64,000 nt of DNA from Seriola aureovittata. Taxonomy: Eukaryota; Chordata; Actinopteri; Carangiformes; Carangidae. Every line of letters starts with the position of its first letter. Positions within the stretch are counted from its first letter, which is position 1. The stretch covers positions 19,118,001 through 19,182,000 of the forward strand of contig NC_079365.1 of assembly GCF_021018895.1 (NCBI RefSeq), read 5' to 3'. The notes under the pieces were generated by a model. The model was not told the origin of the DNA. It ran no database searches and saw only the letters and a list, made by a program, of their open reading frames with translations. Made by a program: the position numbers and the translations under genes. Positions 53,331 to 64,000 of this stretch are shown one piece after another.

Positions 53331-55952
53331 CTAGCTCTTCCCACTCTTTATACTAAGACAACGTAATATACAATAACAGACAAGAAAATGGTATCTATCT
53401 TATAAAGCCCTCTGTAAGAAACTGAGTAAGTGTATTTCCCAAAACTACAAATTGAAAATGAAAGCAGCTGTATTTTTACAAACGCATTGTCATTTGAAGA
53501 TTTCAGAACAACCTGTGGCTACTTTAGTCACTTTACCACATAATAACATTTAGATTTTTTTAAATTTATGTACATAGTCGGTTTGTCTATATATGAAGCA
53601 AATTTTAATAAATACTGAGACACTAAAAATATCTGTCACCTGATTAGACAAATTATACAAGAATGATGTTCTGATGGTATGTTCACCAGCAATGCCCTAA
53701 TCCAAGGCATGTGGCAGCTTAAAGCAGGTCACATTTCACACCATTACAATAACTTTCCACTTGGGTTTCAATTAATGGTCTTTAAATACGAATGAAGGAG
53801 TGAATCACTTGGAAAAAATTCAACTCACAAAGGTAAAGTGATGTGGTATTAGCTGTTGTCATCAAAATCAAGTCACGCAATGTTTGAAAAATGTTGGTGG
53901 GTGGAACATGGTGCCATTTAAAATCACAATGTTGCAACAGAACGTTTGTTATTTCTGATGCGTAGGCCTGCTTTCAAATCAAGTCTGTATGGTTTCATGT
54001 TGGGCTCAGTCACGTTATCCACAAATCTCATCAGGGACAACGCATAATTAATTAAGATGTAAACATGTAAATGTGTTGCGTCTGCAGCTCCTGTGCAGGC
54101 TGATGTTCCACATTAAAAGAAACAAACAAGACGTACAAAGACCAGACAAAACAATATCATAGTGCATACAAGATGGAAACCTTGTAAAAAAATAAAAAAA
54201 AACCCAACGGAAAAGACACACACAGGCACATAAAACAATTGAAACCACATGAACAAACATCACAAAGAACCACAACACCATAACCTAAACAAATGCTAAG
54301 GATGATTATCTTACAGTAGGGAAACAATGTTTCTACCACTGAAAGTGTAAAATGTTTTCTGGTTGTGCTCACAAGAACATAAAGTGCCTCAATATAAATT
54401 CCTGGGGTGTTTTCTGTGTAAACACCAGATTAAACAAAATATCTTTTTTTCCAGAGCTATATTCGTCTTGCAGTGGCAGGTGTATCACTTCAGGCTTGTA
54501 CAAGGACACACACACTCACATATCAGGTATCACACACTGGTGGGAGTGAAATTCCTTGCTGATACTAAAACAAAAGAGAATAAAAAACGAAGCTGCCGTT
54601 TCTTAAGGAACTCAAACAAAAACAAAACTTCCTTGTGTAAATCACAAACGCTATCTTTGGACTTGGCTCTGTGTGGACAGACAACAGCAGAAATATACTT
54701 TCTGAAAATTATTTGGCAGATTAGCTCAGGAATCTTGGCAGGGTCCGGTCAGCAGAGACTGGCCGTAACAAAGTGAGGATATGCTGACTCGACATAAAGA
54801 ACACATTTAATTACCATCATCATCAGCCATCCAAGAGGACCATCCGGCCCCAAGCCAGAAAACCCCCACCATCATCTGCCAATTTAAAAGGCTTATTTTT
54901 AGGGGCCAAACTTCTCCTTTACTTTGCTACTTTCTCACGTTCCTCCAGCCATTCCCCCAGCACTGTCTGACTTTCTCCTTGTCTCATCTTTTCTCCTTTT
55001 TACAACTCATACACATATTCCTCCTATTCCTGATCACATCTTGATCTATAATACCATAATATTTTGTTTGTCCTTATAGCCAGACAAAAAGAGCCCCCAC
55101 AGACAGGGGTTCGAAGAAGAACTAAGATTGTTTACTTAAGTGAAAGTAATATACTCCAAAAATCTCCACCATGACCAACTGCAACAGTAAAATGTTGCTT
55201 ACACGTTTGTTTGTTTACATGGGTAAAAAAAAATGCTATAAAATATATATGCACAACAATACTCATTTAAATATATATATATATACACAAACCAAAAAGA
55301 GCTTGTGCAGAGGAGGTAGGAAGCTTAAAGCTGATAAAGATCTCTCCTAAAAACTCAAGGCAGAACAGACTGAATTGCTCCAAATAAAAACAACGAGGGA
55401 GAGATACAGATGGGTTGAGCTGTTTTATTACTATATTACAATGCTTCATAGTTCATAAGCTCATCTGACGTTTTTTATTTAAAATCATTATTTGTAAAGG
55501 AACCAGTAACCAGTGCTACAAGTAATGTAGTGGAGTAAAAACGGCACACTGGATTGGAGTAGAAATATAAAGTGGCGTCTAATGGAAAAACTTGAAACTT
55601 GTACTTGAGTAAATGTATTTTGTCACTTTCCTCCACTGCCAAGAGATGCACATTTAGCGATAAAGAGAGGCATATCATATTGCTGCTCTGAGGCAAAAGA
55701 AAGTCTTTTTTGACCCTCATCTCCTCCCATTTACAAAATAATGCTGTAATATCTGAAGACGTGTTTCCTATGAATCAAACAAGGAGCTGAAGGGAGTATA
55801 ATGTTGCATTTTAGGTGGGAACACCCATTCAGGATCCAGAGCCACATGTAGCACAGTGTCAGATGGATAAGATAAATTTTATGTCTATAACTGATGATTT
55901 GAAGGGGCTATAATCACTATTTTTAGAGATTAGTAATGAATGCTCCATATGT

Positions 55953-56260
55953 ATACTGTGGGGTCCAAAAGTCTTAGGCCACTTTCCCAATAGGAAAATT
56001 TTTTTTTTCCTCATTTGTTGTTTTTTCATTTGTTTCCTCAAGCAGTTCAGTTGGTGCAGTTTGGCTACTTGTCAGGATAATACTGTGCAGGTGGTAATGG
56101 AGAGGTATCATGATGTAAAATGATTCTCACAATCAGGTTTCACCAGTTTAGAGCCAAAACTCAGAAACCACACAGTCGATGCCCTGACGGAATTATCTGT
56201 GCGTTTCTTACATCAAGAACGATCCATATCTGCTATTTATGACAGTATGAACAGCAAGTA
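55953..56260. repeat. Possible Tc1-like transposon end and flanking relic
   Basis: 'tactgtggggtccaaaagtc' followed by 'ttaggccac' has the form of a Tc1-type terminal repeat beginning at a TA. The following 250 bases are decayed, and no transposase frame is readable. The opposite end was not found. Confidence 0.4.
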
Positions 56261-56825
56261 GAGAGAAGAAGTAAGGAAGGTGTGAAAAATACACAAAACC
56301 ATGCAATTATATTGTGTTTGATATCCAAAGGGAAGGTGCAGAAATTGTGATGCCCTTCTGTTTCATGACCAAAAACAGTTATTTGCTGAGGCTTCACACA
56401 GAATGAGAAACCACATAAATGAAACAGAAAAATAAACAAAAAACAAAAAACAACTTATTTTTTATTACATTTTTTTGAATGACACATTATCAGACTTTGC
56501 ACACCTCATAGCAACACAAAGTATGCTATAGATAAAATACACCTCACAGTGTATAACATACAGTATAATCTATGTACACATTACCTAAGAATTGTTAATG
56601 TGGGTCCAATGGCTCCTGAAGACTCATGTCTAATTTCAACATCCTCATCTTCTACAATTCAAAAAGCTTGGTCCCAGTGGTGGGTTTAGCTTTTCTCCTA
56701 TATGAAGAAACACTTGTACTGTGAGCGAGGAAGAAAACATGTTATCATCTACTGCATGACTTGTGACTTGGCAAAGAACCAGACAATAGGAAAGCCCTGT
56801 GTTAATGAACCTGTGCCGTGTGTTA

Positions 56826-57000
56826 AGGTGACCTGATGTCTCAGTGGGCTAAAAAGTGTGATGTCATGAGTTTGACTCTGACCTCGCTGTCGCACGCTGT
56901 CGCACGCTATCCCCACTCTATCCTCACGCTATCCCCATTCAATCCTTTTTTTTTTTCGGTCTCTTTGTAAATTGATGTCTAAAAAAAAAAAGGGGGGGTG
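56826..57000 (+). repeat. Degenerate tRNA-derived SINE
   Basis: 'gatgtctcagtgggctaaaa' and 'gagtttgactctgacc' look like decayed A and B boxes. A short tandem ('ctgtcgcacg' twice, then 'ctatcc' units) and an A-rich end near 56982 follow. Confidence 0.45.
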
Positions 57001-57169
57001 GGGGGCAAAAGATAATGACCCCTAAAAATGACTATCATGCTGAAAAAAATGTTTACTCCAAAAAAAAAAGAAAAAAACCTGCCTCTCTGCTTGCTGATCA
57101 AATCTGTATCCACAGACTTCGGTCTTCCGGCATGGTTCAGCAGAGTCCAGATGTTGCAATCGTTCCAAC

Positions 57170-57171
<2 letters not shown>

Positions 57172-57201
<30 letters not shown>
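57172..57201. repeat. (GT)n microsatellite
   Basis: Perfect GT dinucleotides for about 30 bases, downstream of PPARG. Confidence 0.95.
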
Positions 57202-57205
<4 letters not shown>

Positions 57206-57349
57206 GTAAGAGACACTGAGGACAGCTGATGTAATGACTATAAAACATTTCCAAGAGTTCGGGTGACTGGAATGCTTTCAAGGAAGACATTGTTTGGTAA
57301 TGGCTCTTGACGGTATATGTGCTCAGATGACTTCAAGTAAGAGACAGGC

Positions 57350-58572
57350 TTCAAATAAAAAGTTAGAAAATATTTTATTTACAACAATTTTTTTTCTTTT
57401 TTCCCCAACTGTATTAATCCAATCCCTTTTCTCAGCAACCCCCCCCCCTCCCCCCATAGTTTACATTTTGCATAGATACAACATAATTTCATTGTAAAAA
57501 TTATAGCTCAACCATTTTTTTCAGAATTTGAAATAAAACAACTACGGCTGAGAATCCAATTGGGTTTGACAGACATCCATATGAAAATAATACAAGGGAC
57601 TGTATATATATTATACATTATACGTGTATAATATATATAATATGTTGTTAAACGGCATTCATTTCACAATAAAGTCAAACATCAAATCTTAAAGGCACAA
57701 TATTGCATGTAAGAGCTGACATCATCACGGTAATGTGCCCTTAGTTGGCTTCATACTTTCTCACAGTTTGTTACAGGTGACAGAGACTAAAATATGTTAC
57801 AGGCCACAATCTGATTTCTATCTTTGGATAAAGCTGATTAAAAAGAGATAGCACCTTCACCCCGATGCAAACATCGAAAACAACTGTGTGTGCATTGTTT
57901 GTGAGTGTGTGTTTGCGTGTGTGTCTGTGTGTGTTTGTGTGTGTGAGCATTCACGCATTTGTGCGTGTTCGCAGAGGTACTGAAGCACGTACCCACTGCT
58001 GCTGTTGTCTAAGACGGTTGTAACGCAACATGAAGATAAGCTGCACATGAACAACACATACTGTACTGTGTGACACAAGGTGGACAATATTCACAGTGAT
58101 ACATTTCTCCTTAAGGCACTTGAAGCAGGCTGTGTTGAGCATTCACAATTTGATGCTTGAGCTTGCCAATAAGAAAGTCCCCACTCTTTCAGTTACTCAT
58201 AGATACTCATCCTGATTGGTGCAATAGTTTCGTATTTAAGTTGGCAGCCTACTCATAGCGAAATGTCCAGGCTCAGCAGTGGCTAAATGACTGTGCACCA
58301 CAAGTTATTCACATGCTGCTGTCTAGACAAGATCTAAAACTCAGATTCTGTGTCTTTCCTTGATTTCTCTTTTTCCTGTTCTTCCCCCATCTCTTTCTGT
58401 GTTTCAGTCAGTCAGTCAGTCAGTTAGCCTGTCTGTCTGACTGCGTCACTTGTTTCAACACACCAGGAGCACAAAGTGCTTAATCTCAACTCATGATTTT
58501 AAAAATAAAATCTTTTTACTTTCTATTTTATTTCTCTTTCCACTTTTTTTTCTCCTCTTCTCCTGTTAAGTT
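57350..58572 (-). other. pparg: PPARG 3' untranslated region (candidate)
   Basis: Two minus-strand AATAAA signals follow the stop codon: TTTATT at 58527-58532 (plus-strand view), about 41 bases after the stop, and at 57374-57379, about 1.2 kb after it. The distal one is followed by a U/A-rich stretch. The sequence does not decide which is used. Confidence 0.45.
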
Positions 58573-61500
58573 CTAATACAAGTCCTTCATGATCTCCTGC
58601 AGGAGTGGGTGTAAGCACATGTCCACCTCGGTCTTCTTCAGCAGCTGGATGAGGTGGACGTGGTCCGTGACGATCTGACGCAGGTCTGTCATCTTCTGGA
58701 GCAGCTTGGCAAACAGCTGCAGAGAGTCTGGGTGGTTTAGCTTCAGCTGCAGCTCCAGCGAATGAAGCACTGTCTCCTGAAGCTGCTCGATGGGCTTCAC
58801 ATTCAGGAGGCCTGGACGGTCTGGAGGGGTTACAGAGACATGGAAACACATCAAAACAGAGTGAAGAAAGGAATACAAAACAGGTACAGGTCCACAAGAG
58901 AAGAAGAATAGAGGAGACGGACAACGGTGTAAGGTGATATACATGAATGAATGAATGAATGAGAGGCGCAAATAACTAAACATTTACTTCCTATTAGATA
59001 TCAAATGGTCATATCTGTGAATGGAGAATCCCTTAATTTAGCCGCCCCCTTATTGCCAGACCCAGCTGACTTATTGCTATTTACAAAAGCCTGCTTATCT
59101 TTATTTCAAGGTATAATCTCAGTGGTTTAGGTTAATAATTGATTTAAATATCAGATTTTAATCACAATCATGTTCAAGGCCAGACTTTTATCAAGTAGTA
59201 ACATGCAAACCAGCAATATTAGATCAAATAGTGTGGACCTGTTCAGAAATATCAAAGTAAGGGTCCACAGGTCAGTTTGGTTTGCTGTTACACAAGCATT
59301 TAAGTTTGGATTTTAATCCGATTGTTTACTTTACTATTAAGTCATTAGAGCAATGTACAGCAAAAACTGTCATGCCCCCTGCACGAAATACTTTTCTTTT
59401 TTCCATAAATCGTCAATAATGGCATAAAAAAAAACATGACAGAGCAAGTAAAGTGAGGTATTTCTCAGTCACTCACTGGGTTGCCTGTGAAAGCTCAATT
59501 CATGTGTATGCTGTCAACACAACCCACACTTTTTGCTGTTATATGTACAACATGATGTAGCTGCTGTTTATTGTCCTCATGTGGAACTGATTCATTCACC
59601 TTTAGTTCTGCTCCACTTTCTTCCCAACAATATCTCGTGCCTCCAAGCAAACTGATAAATAGGTCAAGGCTGGCACTAGATTGTGTGTCTATTGCATTGG
59701 GTTGATAACCTAGGTTGTCAACACTTTACATTCACAGTGAGCTAGACTGTTCTGATGCTACATTTCTGCCAGAAAATATTTTTTGTTGTAACTACACAAC
59801 GTGAGAAGTTCATGAAATAAATTTAAAAACCTTAGTCACTTCCTTAAAGATATTATACATTTAGATCACTCTCCACTTTTAATTAAATGAAGAATTTAAA
59901 GAAGTTGTTTGACATTTGGGGAAATATGCTTATCTACTTTCTTGTCAAGCGATTGAGGAGAAGTTTCTAGTTTCTAGTTTGTTAAATATCTACAGAAACT
60001 GACAGAAAAACTTTCCCTTAAGCGCTACTACAACTCCTCTAGAGCTACTTTCATGTAAGCTATTGAAAAAAACAGCCTCTCACCCCCGCTGAGGATAATG
60101 ACAGCCAGAAACAGCGCCATGTCGCTGTCGTCCAGCTCCAGCGTGTTGAACTTAACGGAGAACTCAAACTTTGGTTCCATCATTTGACAGAAAGGTTTCC
60201 TGAGACTCTTGAGGAACTCCCGCGTCATGAAGATCTGTCCATAGGAGATCAGTGTCCCGTCTTTGTTCATCAGAGGTGCCATCATGATGATCAAGACCTC
60301 AATCACACCATACTTCAACAAGGTGACCTGGGAAAAGAGTAAAGGGTTGAGGTCATGTTAATCAGATCCTAAGGGATGAAAGCTGGTTACCTGTTTGTTG
60401 GTTTGTTTATTTTTCAGCAGGATTACGCAAAAACTACTCAACTGGATTGCACCAAACCTGGAGTGATAGGGCATGGGCTATGGATGAACTCCCTGTTCTT
60501 TTGACTGTTCTTACTTTTTTAAATTACTTTCCTTAAGAGGCATTTTTCATAATTTTCATCAATTTCTTAGGAAATAACGTGTGGATCTTGATGTCAAACA
60601 TCACATATGAATGGCGTTGAGATCTATGAGTTTGCACAATTTGGTGCAGATTCAGATGAAATGATATGAATTATAAATTATGCATTACACACAGAGTTGT
60701 ACTCAGTATTTTTTTTTTTTTTTTTTCTTTCTTTATTGATAGTGCAGTAGAGAGAGACAGGAAATGGGGAGGCAGAGAGAGGGGGAATGACATGCAGGTA
60801 AGGGCTTTTCCGATGTGGGGGCCAACTGCAGCGAGGACTGTAGCCTCTACACATGGGGCGGATGCTCATCCAACTGAGCTACTCGACGCCCCTGTATTCA
60901 GTATTGATAGCAAGTAGCAGTGCATATGTCACCAGCAGTTTTTATGAATGCTTAACAGTATTTAATTCAACATGCAACTAATAAAATTACATAAAACAAT
61001 AGTGGTTGTGACATAGCAATGAAACAATTCAGACAGCTGTAAAGCCGTATAACCATTTCTCCATTTCACCCAACAGGTAATAAAACAATACAGCTGTCTT
61101 GTGTAAAGATTAGAGATAATAAATAAATAAAGCTACCTGAGGACAAAAGACATGTGTGGGATTGTTTGGCTCTAGTGAGTGCCAGTCTAGTAATACGAAA
61201 CACCTCAATAGATGAAAAACTGGCATCACTTAATGACAGAAATGAATGAATGGACGAGCAGCTGAGGCATCTTTGCATCTCACCTGATCATTTAGATCCA
61301 GATCAATGAACCCCGGGATACTCTTGGCGAACTCTGTCACTTCTCTCACTGCTTCAGCCGAGCGCGACTGACAGCTGTGGAAGAAACGTAGCTCCACAGC
61401 GTCCGTTGGTCCCTGTCCGCTGATGTTGGTCATTCCGAAAACACCACACTCTGTCCCCATGTGAACTCCTGTGACCCCTGAAATCGAATGAGATGTGCAT

Positions 61501-61800
61501 AGCAGTTCAGCTACAGAGGTACGAGAGGAACTAACCAGCCCCTGCAAAGTTTTAGAATATCTTCAATGCAAACAACAAACTGATTTAAAGCTCAGTCAAT
61601 AAAGGAACCTAACATTGTGGGATGATATCAACAAGCAGGAAATGCAATATGACGTTTCACACGGTACGTTGGTGCTACTAACCTCCGTGTCCAGCTGTGA
61701 GGGCAGAGGTCTGCTGCTGGTGCTCCTGGATGGGTATCTGCCTGCAGTTAATAAACTGCTCTCCTTCCATTAGAGACTTCATGTCATGGATGACAAAAGG
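58573..61800 (-). CDS. pparg: Peroxisome proliferator-activated receptor gamma, ligand-binding domain exons (partial, 5' part outside window)
   Basis: Nuclear receptor that heterodimerises with RXR and controls lipid genes. Exons on the minus strand: 61800-61683, 61477-61284, 60327-60084 and 58820-58573 (TAG stop), together 268 residues; all junctions keep frame. [18 protein letters not shown] and [17 protein letters not shown] are gamma-type, separating it from alpha and delta. Helix 3 keeps Cys285 and Ser289 ([10 protein letters not shown]; human numbering) and helix 11 keeps His449 (TDHVHL). His323 is Ile (KYGVIE), and Tyr473 in the AF-2 helix is Met ([10 protein letters not shown]). An inserted loop follows IPIQEHQQQ and is split by an intron. 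The DNA-binding domain exons lie beyond 64000. Confidence 0.95.
58821..60083 (-). other. PPARG last intron
   Basis: 1.26 kb, bounded by GGGG|gtgaga and ccctccag. It contains a fragment of the inverted-end repeat at about 59885-59985. Confidence 0.9.
59885..59985 (-). repeat. Inverted-end fish repeat, fragment (copy 3)
   Basis: 'gacatttggggaaatatgct' and 'tctactttcttgtcaagcga' match the terminal part of the family represented at 31809-32122 and 53040-53330. Only one end is present. Confidence 0.5.
60395..60680 (+). repeat. Dispersed repeat ('ggattacgcaaaaactac' type)
   Basis: 'ggattacgcaaaaactactc', 'attgcaccaaacctggagtg' and 'gggcatgggctatggatgaa' follow the pattern of a repeat found across fish genomes. 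No coding frame is seen. Confidence 0.5.
60705..60892 (-). mobile_element. tRNA-derived SINE with poly(A) tail
   Basis: On the minus strand it starts 'ggggcgtcgagtagctcagt', then 'tggatgagcatccgcccc' (A-box region), a degraded B box, a C/T-rich body ('ccccctctctctgcctcccc'), and ends 'caataaagaaagaaa' plus an A run (the T run at 60711-60726). The intact tail suggests a fairly recent insertion. Confidence 0.75.
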
Positions 61801-64000
61801 CTGGAGGTAGAGAGGAAAGAATATGGAGGAAAAAGGAAAGGTGGGAGTAAGACAGAGCAGGTAGGGAAGGTTGGAAAAGAGCAGAAAGAAAAGCAAGAGA
61901 AAAAAAAAGGAGAGAAAAAAAGAAACAACGTCAGCTCCTCATAGGGCTCTTGAGGACATGTGAGCTACAGATGCAATCACACATACTGTCTATGCACTTT
62001 GGTCATGGCTCATTCTTCACCTGCAAAAGCAAACACTGCACATCTCATATGTCTTATGGGCAAAGTAAATAAATCTTAGCTGCAGGCTGAGGCAGACGAA
62101 AACACAATTTCCAGGTAAATGAAGCTTAACTGAGTTAAAGTCGAGCTTACTGTTTGGTAAAACACTGGCAAAGACATGCAGTGGCCTGAAAGATGAATAG
62201 TACCATTCATACACTGAAATCTTCCCTTTTCATAGTGGTAAAATGAATAATTAGATGTCCTGCAGGGAATTACACAAGTTCTGAAATGAACATTATTTCC
62301 TGTGTGACTGAAACAAAAAAAATATAGCAAGAGGAACTGTGTCAGCTTTTTTGCTTGATGTTGCCTGTGTTAACTTTTAAAAGAAGAAACAACACATTCA
62401 GTCTCTTATAAATGAAAAGTTCGGCTCACAGGCATTGAAACACACCCTTGTTTGCTGCCACAGACTTACTTGGTGAGCAAGCTAGCAAATGTTAGTTAGT
62501 CTTAGCAAACTTTAGATAGATGCTGCTGTATAACAGACAGACACAACCAGGGTGCATGTAACACAGACATTGATGAGTCACTTCATAACTGCTAGCAAAA
62601 GTAACTTTAGTTAAATTGAAGTTTAATTTGCTTTCTGTGAGCACATCATGTACAACCTAATGAGCAGAAAGCAGGTGTTCATGTTGCTGTTTGAAAATTC
62701 ATCAGCTATACAAAGATTCATTTCCACTGCCTGGGTATCTGGCCAAAGTCGCTATGTCTGCCTTTTTATAATTGAATTTGGTTTGTTTATACAAAGAATA
62801 AATTTAAACTAAAGATACAATAATCTGGTTTCAGGTTGGGGTTATTTCTTGCTGGTCCATTTCCCTGGACTGATCAAATGTCTATTGCACAGAAACATCA
62901 TCCCTTTTTATAAAACAATTCTGCAAATAACTGCAGTCACCAAGGATAATACAAGTTCCTTCACCTCTGATGGTGTGTGTGAAGTGCAGGTTAAAGTAAA
63001 AAGCATCAGCTCATATCAAAGTATAACAAATATAAATATTCTACAAAAGCTAAATCAATGATCCTCAAGTTCTTTCAGGAGGTTTGCTGTGGTTTAGTGA
63101 ACAACCGAGGACTCCCTCACACAAACAGATGATTCAGTACCGTTTGGCTGCTATCACTCAGATGAACAGTCATAACAAGCAGACGAAAGAGATGCGGAGC
63201 AGCCTTGAACTTGAGCCGCGACTTAACCGAGAGAGAAGTAACAGGAAAGGGAAAAACCCAAGATGCTGCTTGTAGAGTTGGTCTTCAAATATACAGCCAA
63301 TAATAATAATAATAATAATAATAGAGGGCCGAAGACCTGCAATTGGTGATATTTTGGTTAATTTCCATCCTTTCCAATTTACTGAATTGTTACTATTACT
63401 GTACTGAAGTAAAGGATCTAAGAGCTTGTTTCACGACTGATCCTGACTTGTGTTGGTCACTTAGGTTAAATGTTCCACTACACACTGCGCTATAAAAGAA
63501 TGTAGTTTTGCATTAATCTGCTAGATTTATACATAGCTACATCCTATGTAGATCTCATACATTTTTCATTACAGAATATTCACTGCAGTTATCTTAGTTC
63601 AGTCTGCCTCACTCACTTGCAATTGAGTTGATGTGGATTTCCTGATTAGGTCTTTTTTGAATATTGAGATTCAATATGTCAAAACCTTAAGTACAAAAAG
63701 ACAGACACAGATGATATCTCACATTTTCATGCTTCCAGCCAACACATTTTCCTACAGTCCATTAGTGTAAATGACCAAATGTCTTCATAAATTAGTTTGA
63801 TTTTTTGAATAGGAAAGTTGAAGCCATTAGTGTACTGTACATCAGACTGCTGAGGAGCCATGTCATCCTGTTTCATAGCTTGACCACTGTAATCTGAGAT
63901 ATTTTCTAACAGCCACTAACATACAGGTAGAAACCAGTCGAGCCACTTTTTCTGTTGGAGCAGCAAAAACTGTCTGAAAAGATGTTAACATATGCAGTGG
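61801..64000 (-). other. PPARG intron running off the right edge
   Basis: Upstream of the acceptor (ctacctccag) before 61800. I searched the minus strand to 64000 for the hinge and helix 1 exons and the zinc-finger exons and saw none. A (TAA)n tract is at 63301-63323. The plus-strand open frames here lack family resemblance. Confidence 0.7.
63301..63323. repeat. (TAA)n microsatellite
   Basis: Perfect TAA trinucleotides, about seven units, in the PPARG intron. Confidence 0.95.

Larger units (their letters stand above)
47336..57350. other. Gene-poor intergenic region of about 10 kb
   Basis: No exon chain, conserved protein frame or RNA gene could be supported on either strand. It contains a tRNA-derived SINE (49121-49335), a copy of the inverted-end repeat (about 53040-53330), a possible Tc1-like end (about 55953), a degenerate SINE (about 56826-57000) and poly-C/CA tracts near 48362-48400. 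It may hold regulatory DNA for PPARG or TERF2IP, but nothing in the sequence itself proves this. Confidence 0.6.
60328..61283 (-). other. PPARG intron with two repeats
   Basis: 956 bases bounded by CAG|gtgaga and cccag. Repeats occupy about half of it and are listed separately. Confidence 0.9.

Noticed and set aside
52463..55450. Several 60-137 codon open frames in the gene-poor region
   Set aside because: None shows conserved motifs, linked exons or a coherent strand; lengths are those expected by chance in AT-rich DNA.

Overview
This is nuclear DNA from a ray-finned fish, most likely a percomorph teleost. It has long AT-rich introns with GT-AG splice sites and many microsatellites. Its dispersed repeats and tRNA-derived SINEs are of types I associate with fish genomes, and its proteins align over their full length with vertebrate families. 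It holds four complete protein genes, the 3' half of a fifth, and the 5' end of an unassigned gene. Nothing bacterial, plasmid-like or CRISPR-like was seen. All gene models were spliced by hand, and every exon junction stated for the five named genes keeps frame.

Layout: (1) 890-1830, minus: 5' exons of an unassigned transcript with a signal-peptide-like first coding exon, next to a pure G run. (2) 4022-8437, plus: an AKR7A aldehyde reductase in 7 exons. (3) 9164-11136, minus: MRTO4, a ribosome-assembly factor, in 8 coding exons and convergent with AKR7A. (4) 13475-37849, plus: IFFO2, an orphan intermediate-filament protein, in 8 exons with a 17 kb first intron and a 3' UTR reaching about 41.0 kb. 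(5) 41651-46661, minus: TERF2IP/RAP1, the telomere-binding partner of TRF2, in 8 coding exons plus a 5' UTR exon near 47.3 kb; it is convergent with IFFO2. (6) 47.3-57.3 kb: about 10 kb with no supportable gene, holding decayed repeats. (7) 58573-61800, minus: the last four coding exons of PPARG, which cover most of the ligand-binding domain; the 5' part lies beyond the window.

The genes do not form a functional pathway. AKR7A-MRTO4-IFFO2 matches the neighbourhood on human 1p36.13. TERF2IP (human 16q) and PPARG (human 3p) are joined to it here, so the window spans at least one rearrangement relative to human.

The points most worth attention are: the PPARG ligand pocket lacks His323 and Tyr473 (human numbering) and has an inserted loop at an exon junction; two GC-AG introns can be proved by frame; TERF2IP has a long disordered linker with an internal repeat; IFFO2 has two in-frame splice-donor options at exon 4; a (CT)n/(GA)n pair in IFFO2 intron 1 could form a long hairpin; a 314 bp palindromic-ended element has two further relatives in the window; and the gene at the left edge remains unidentified. 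I found no new multi-gene system.
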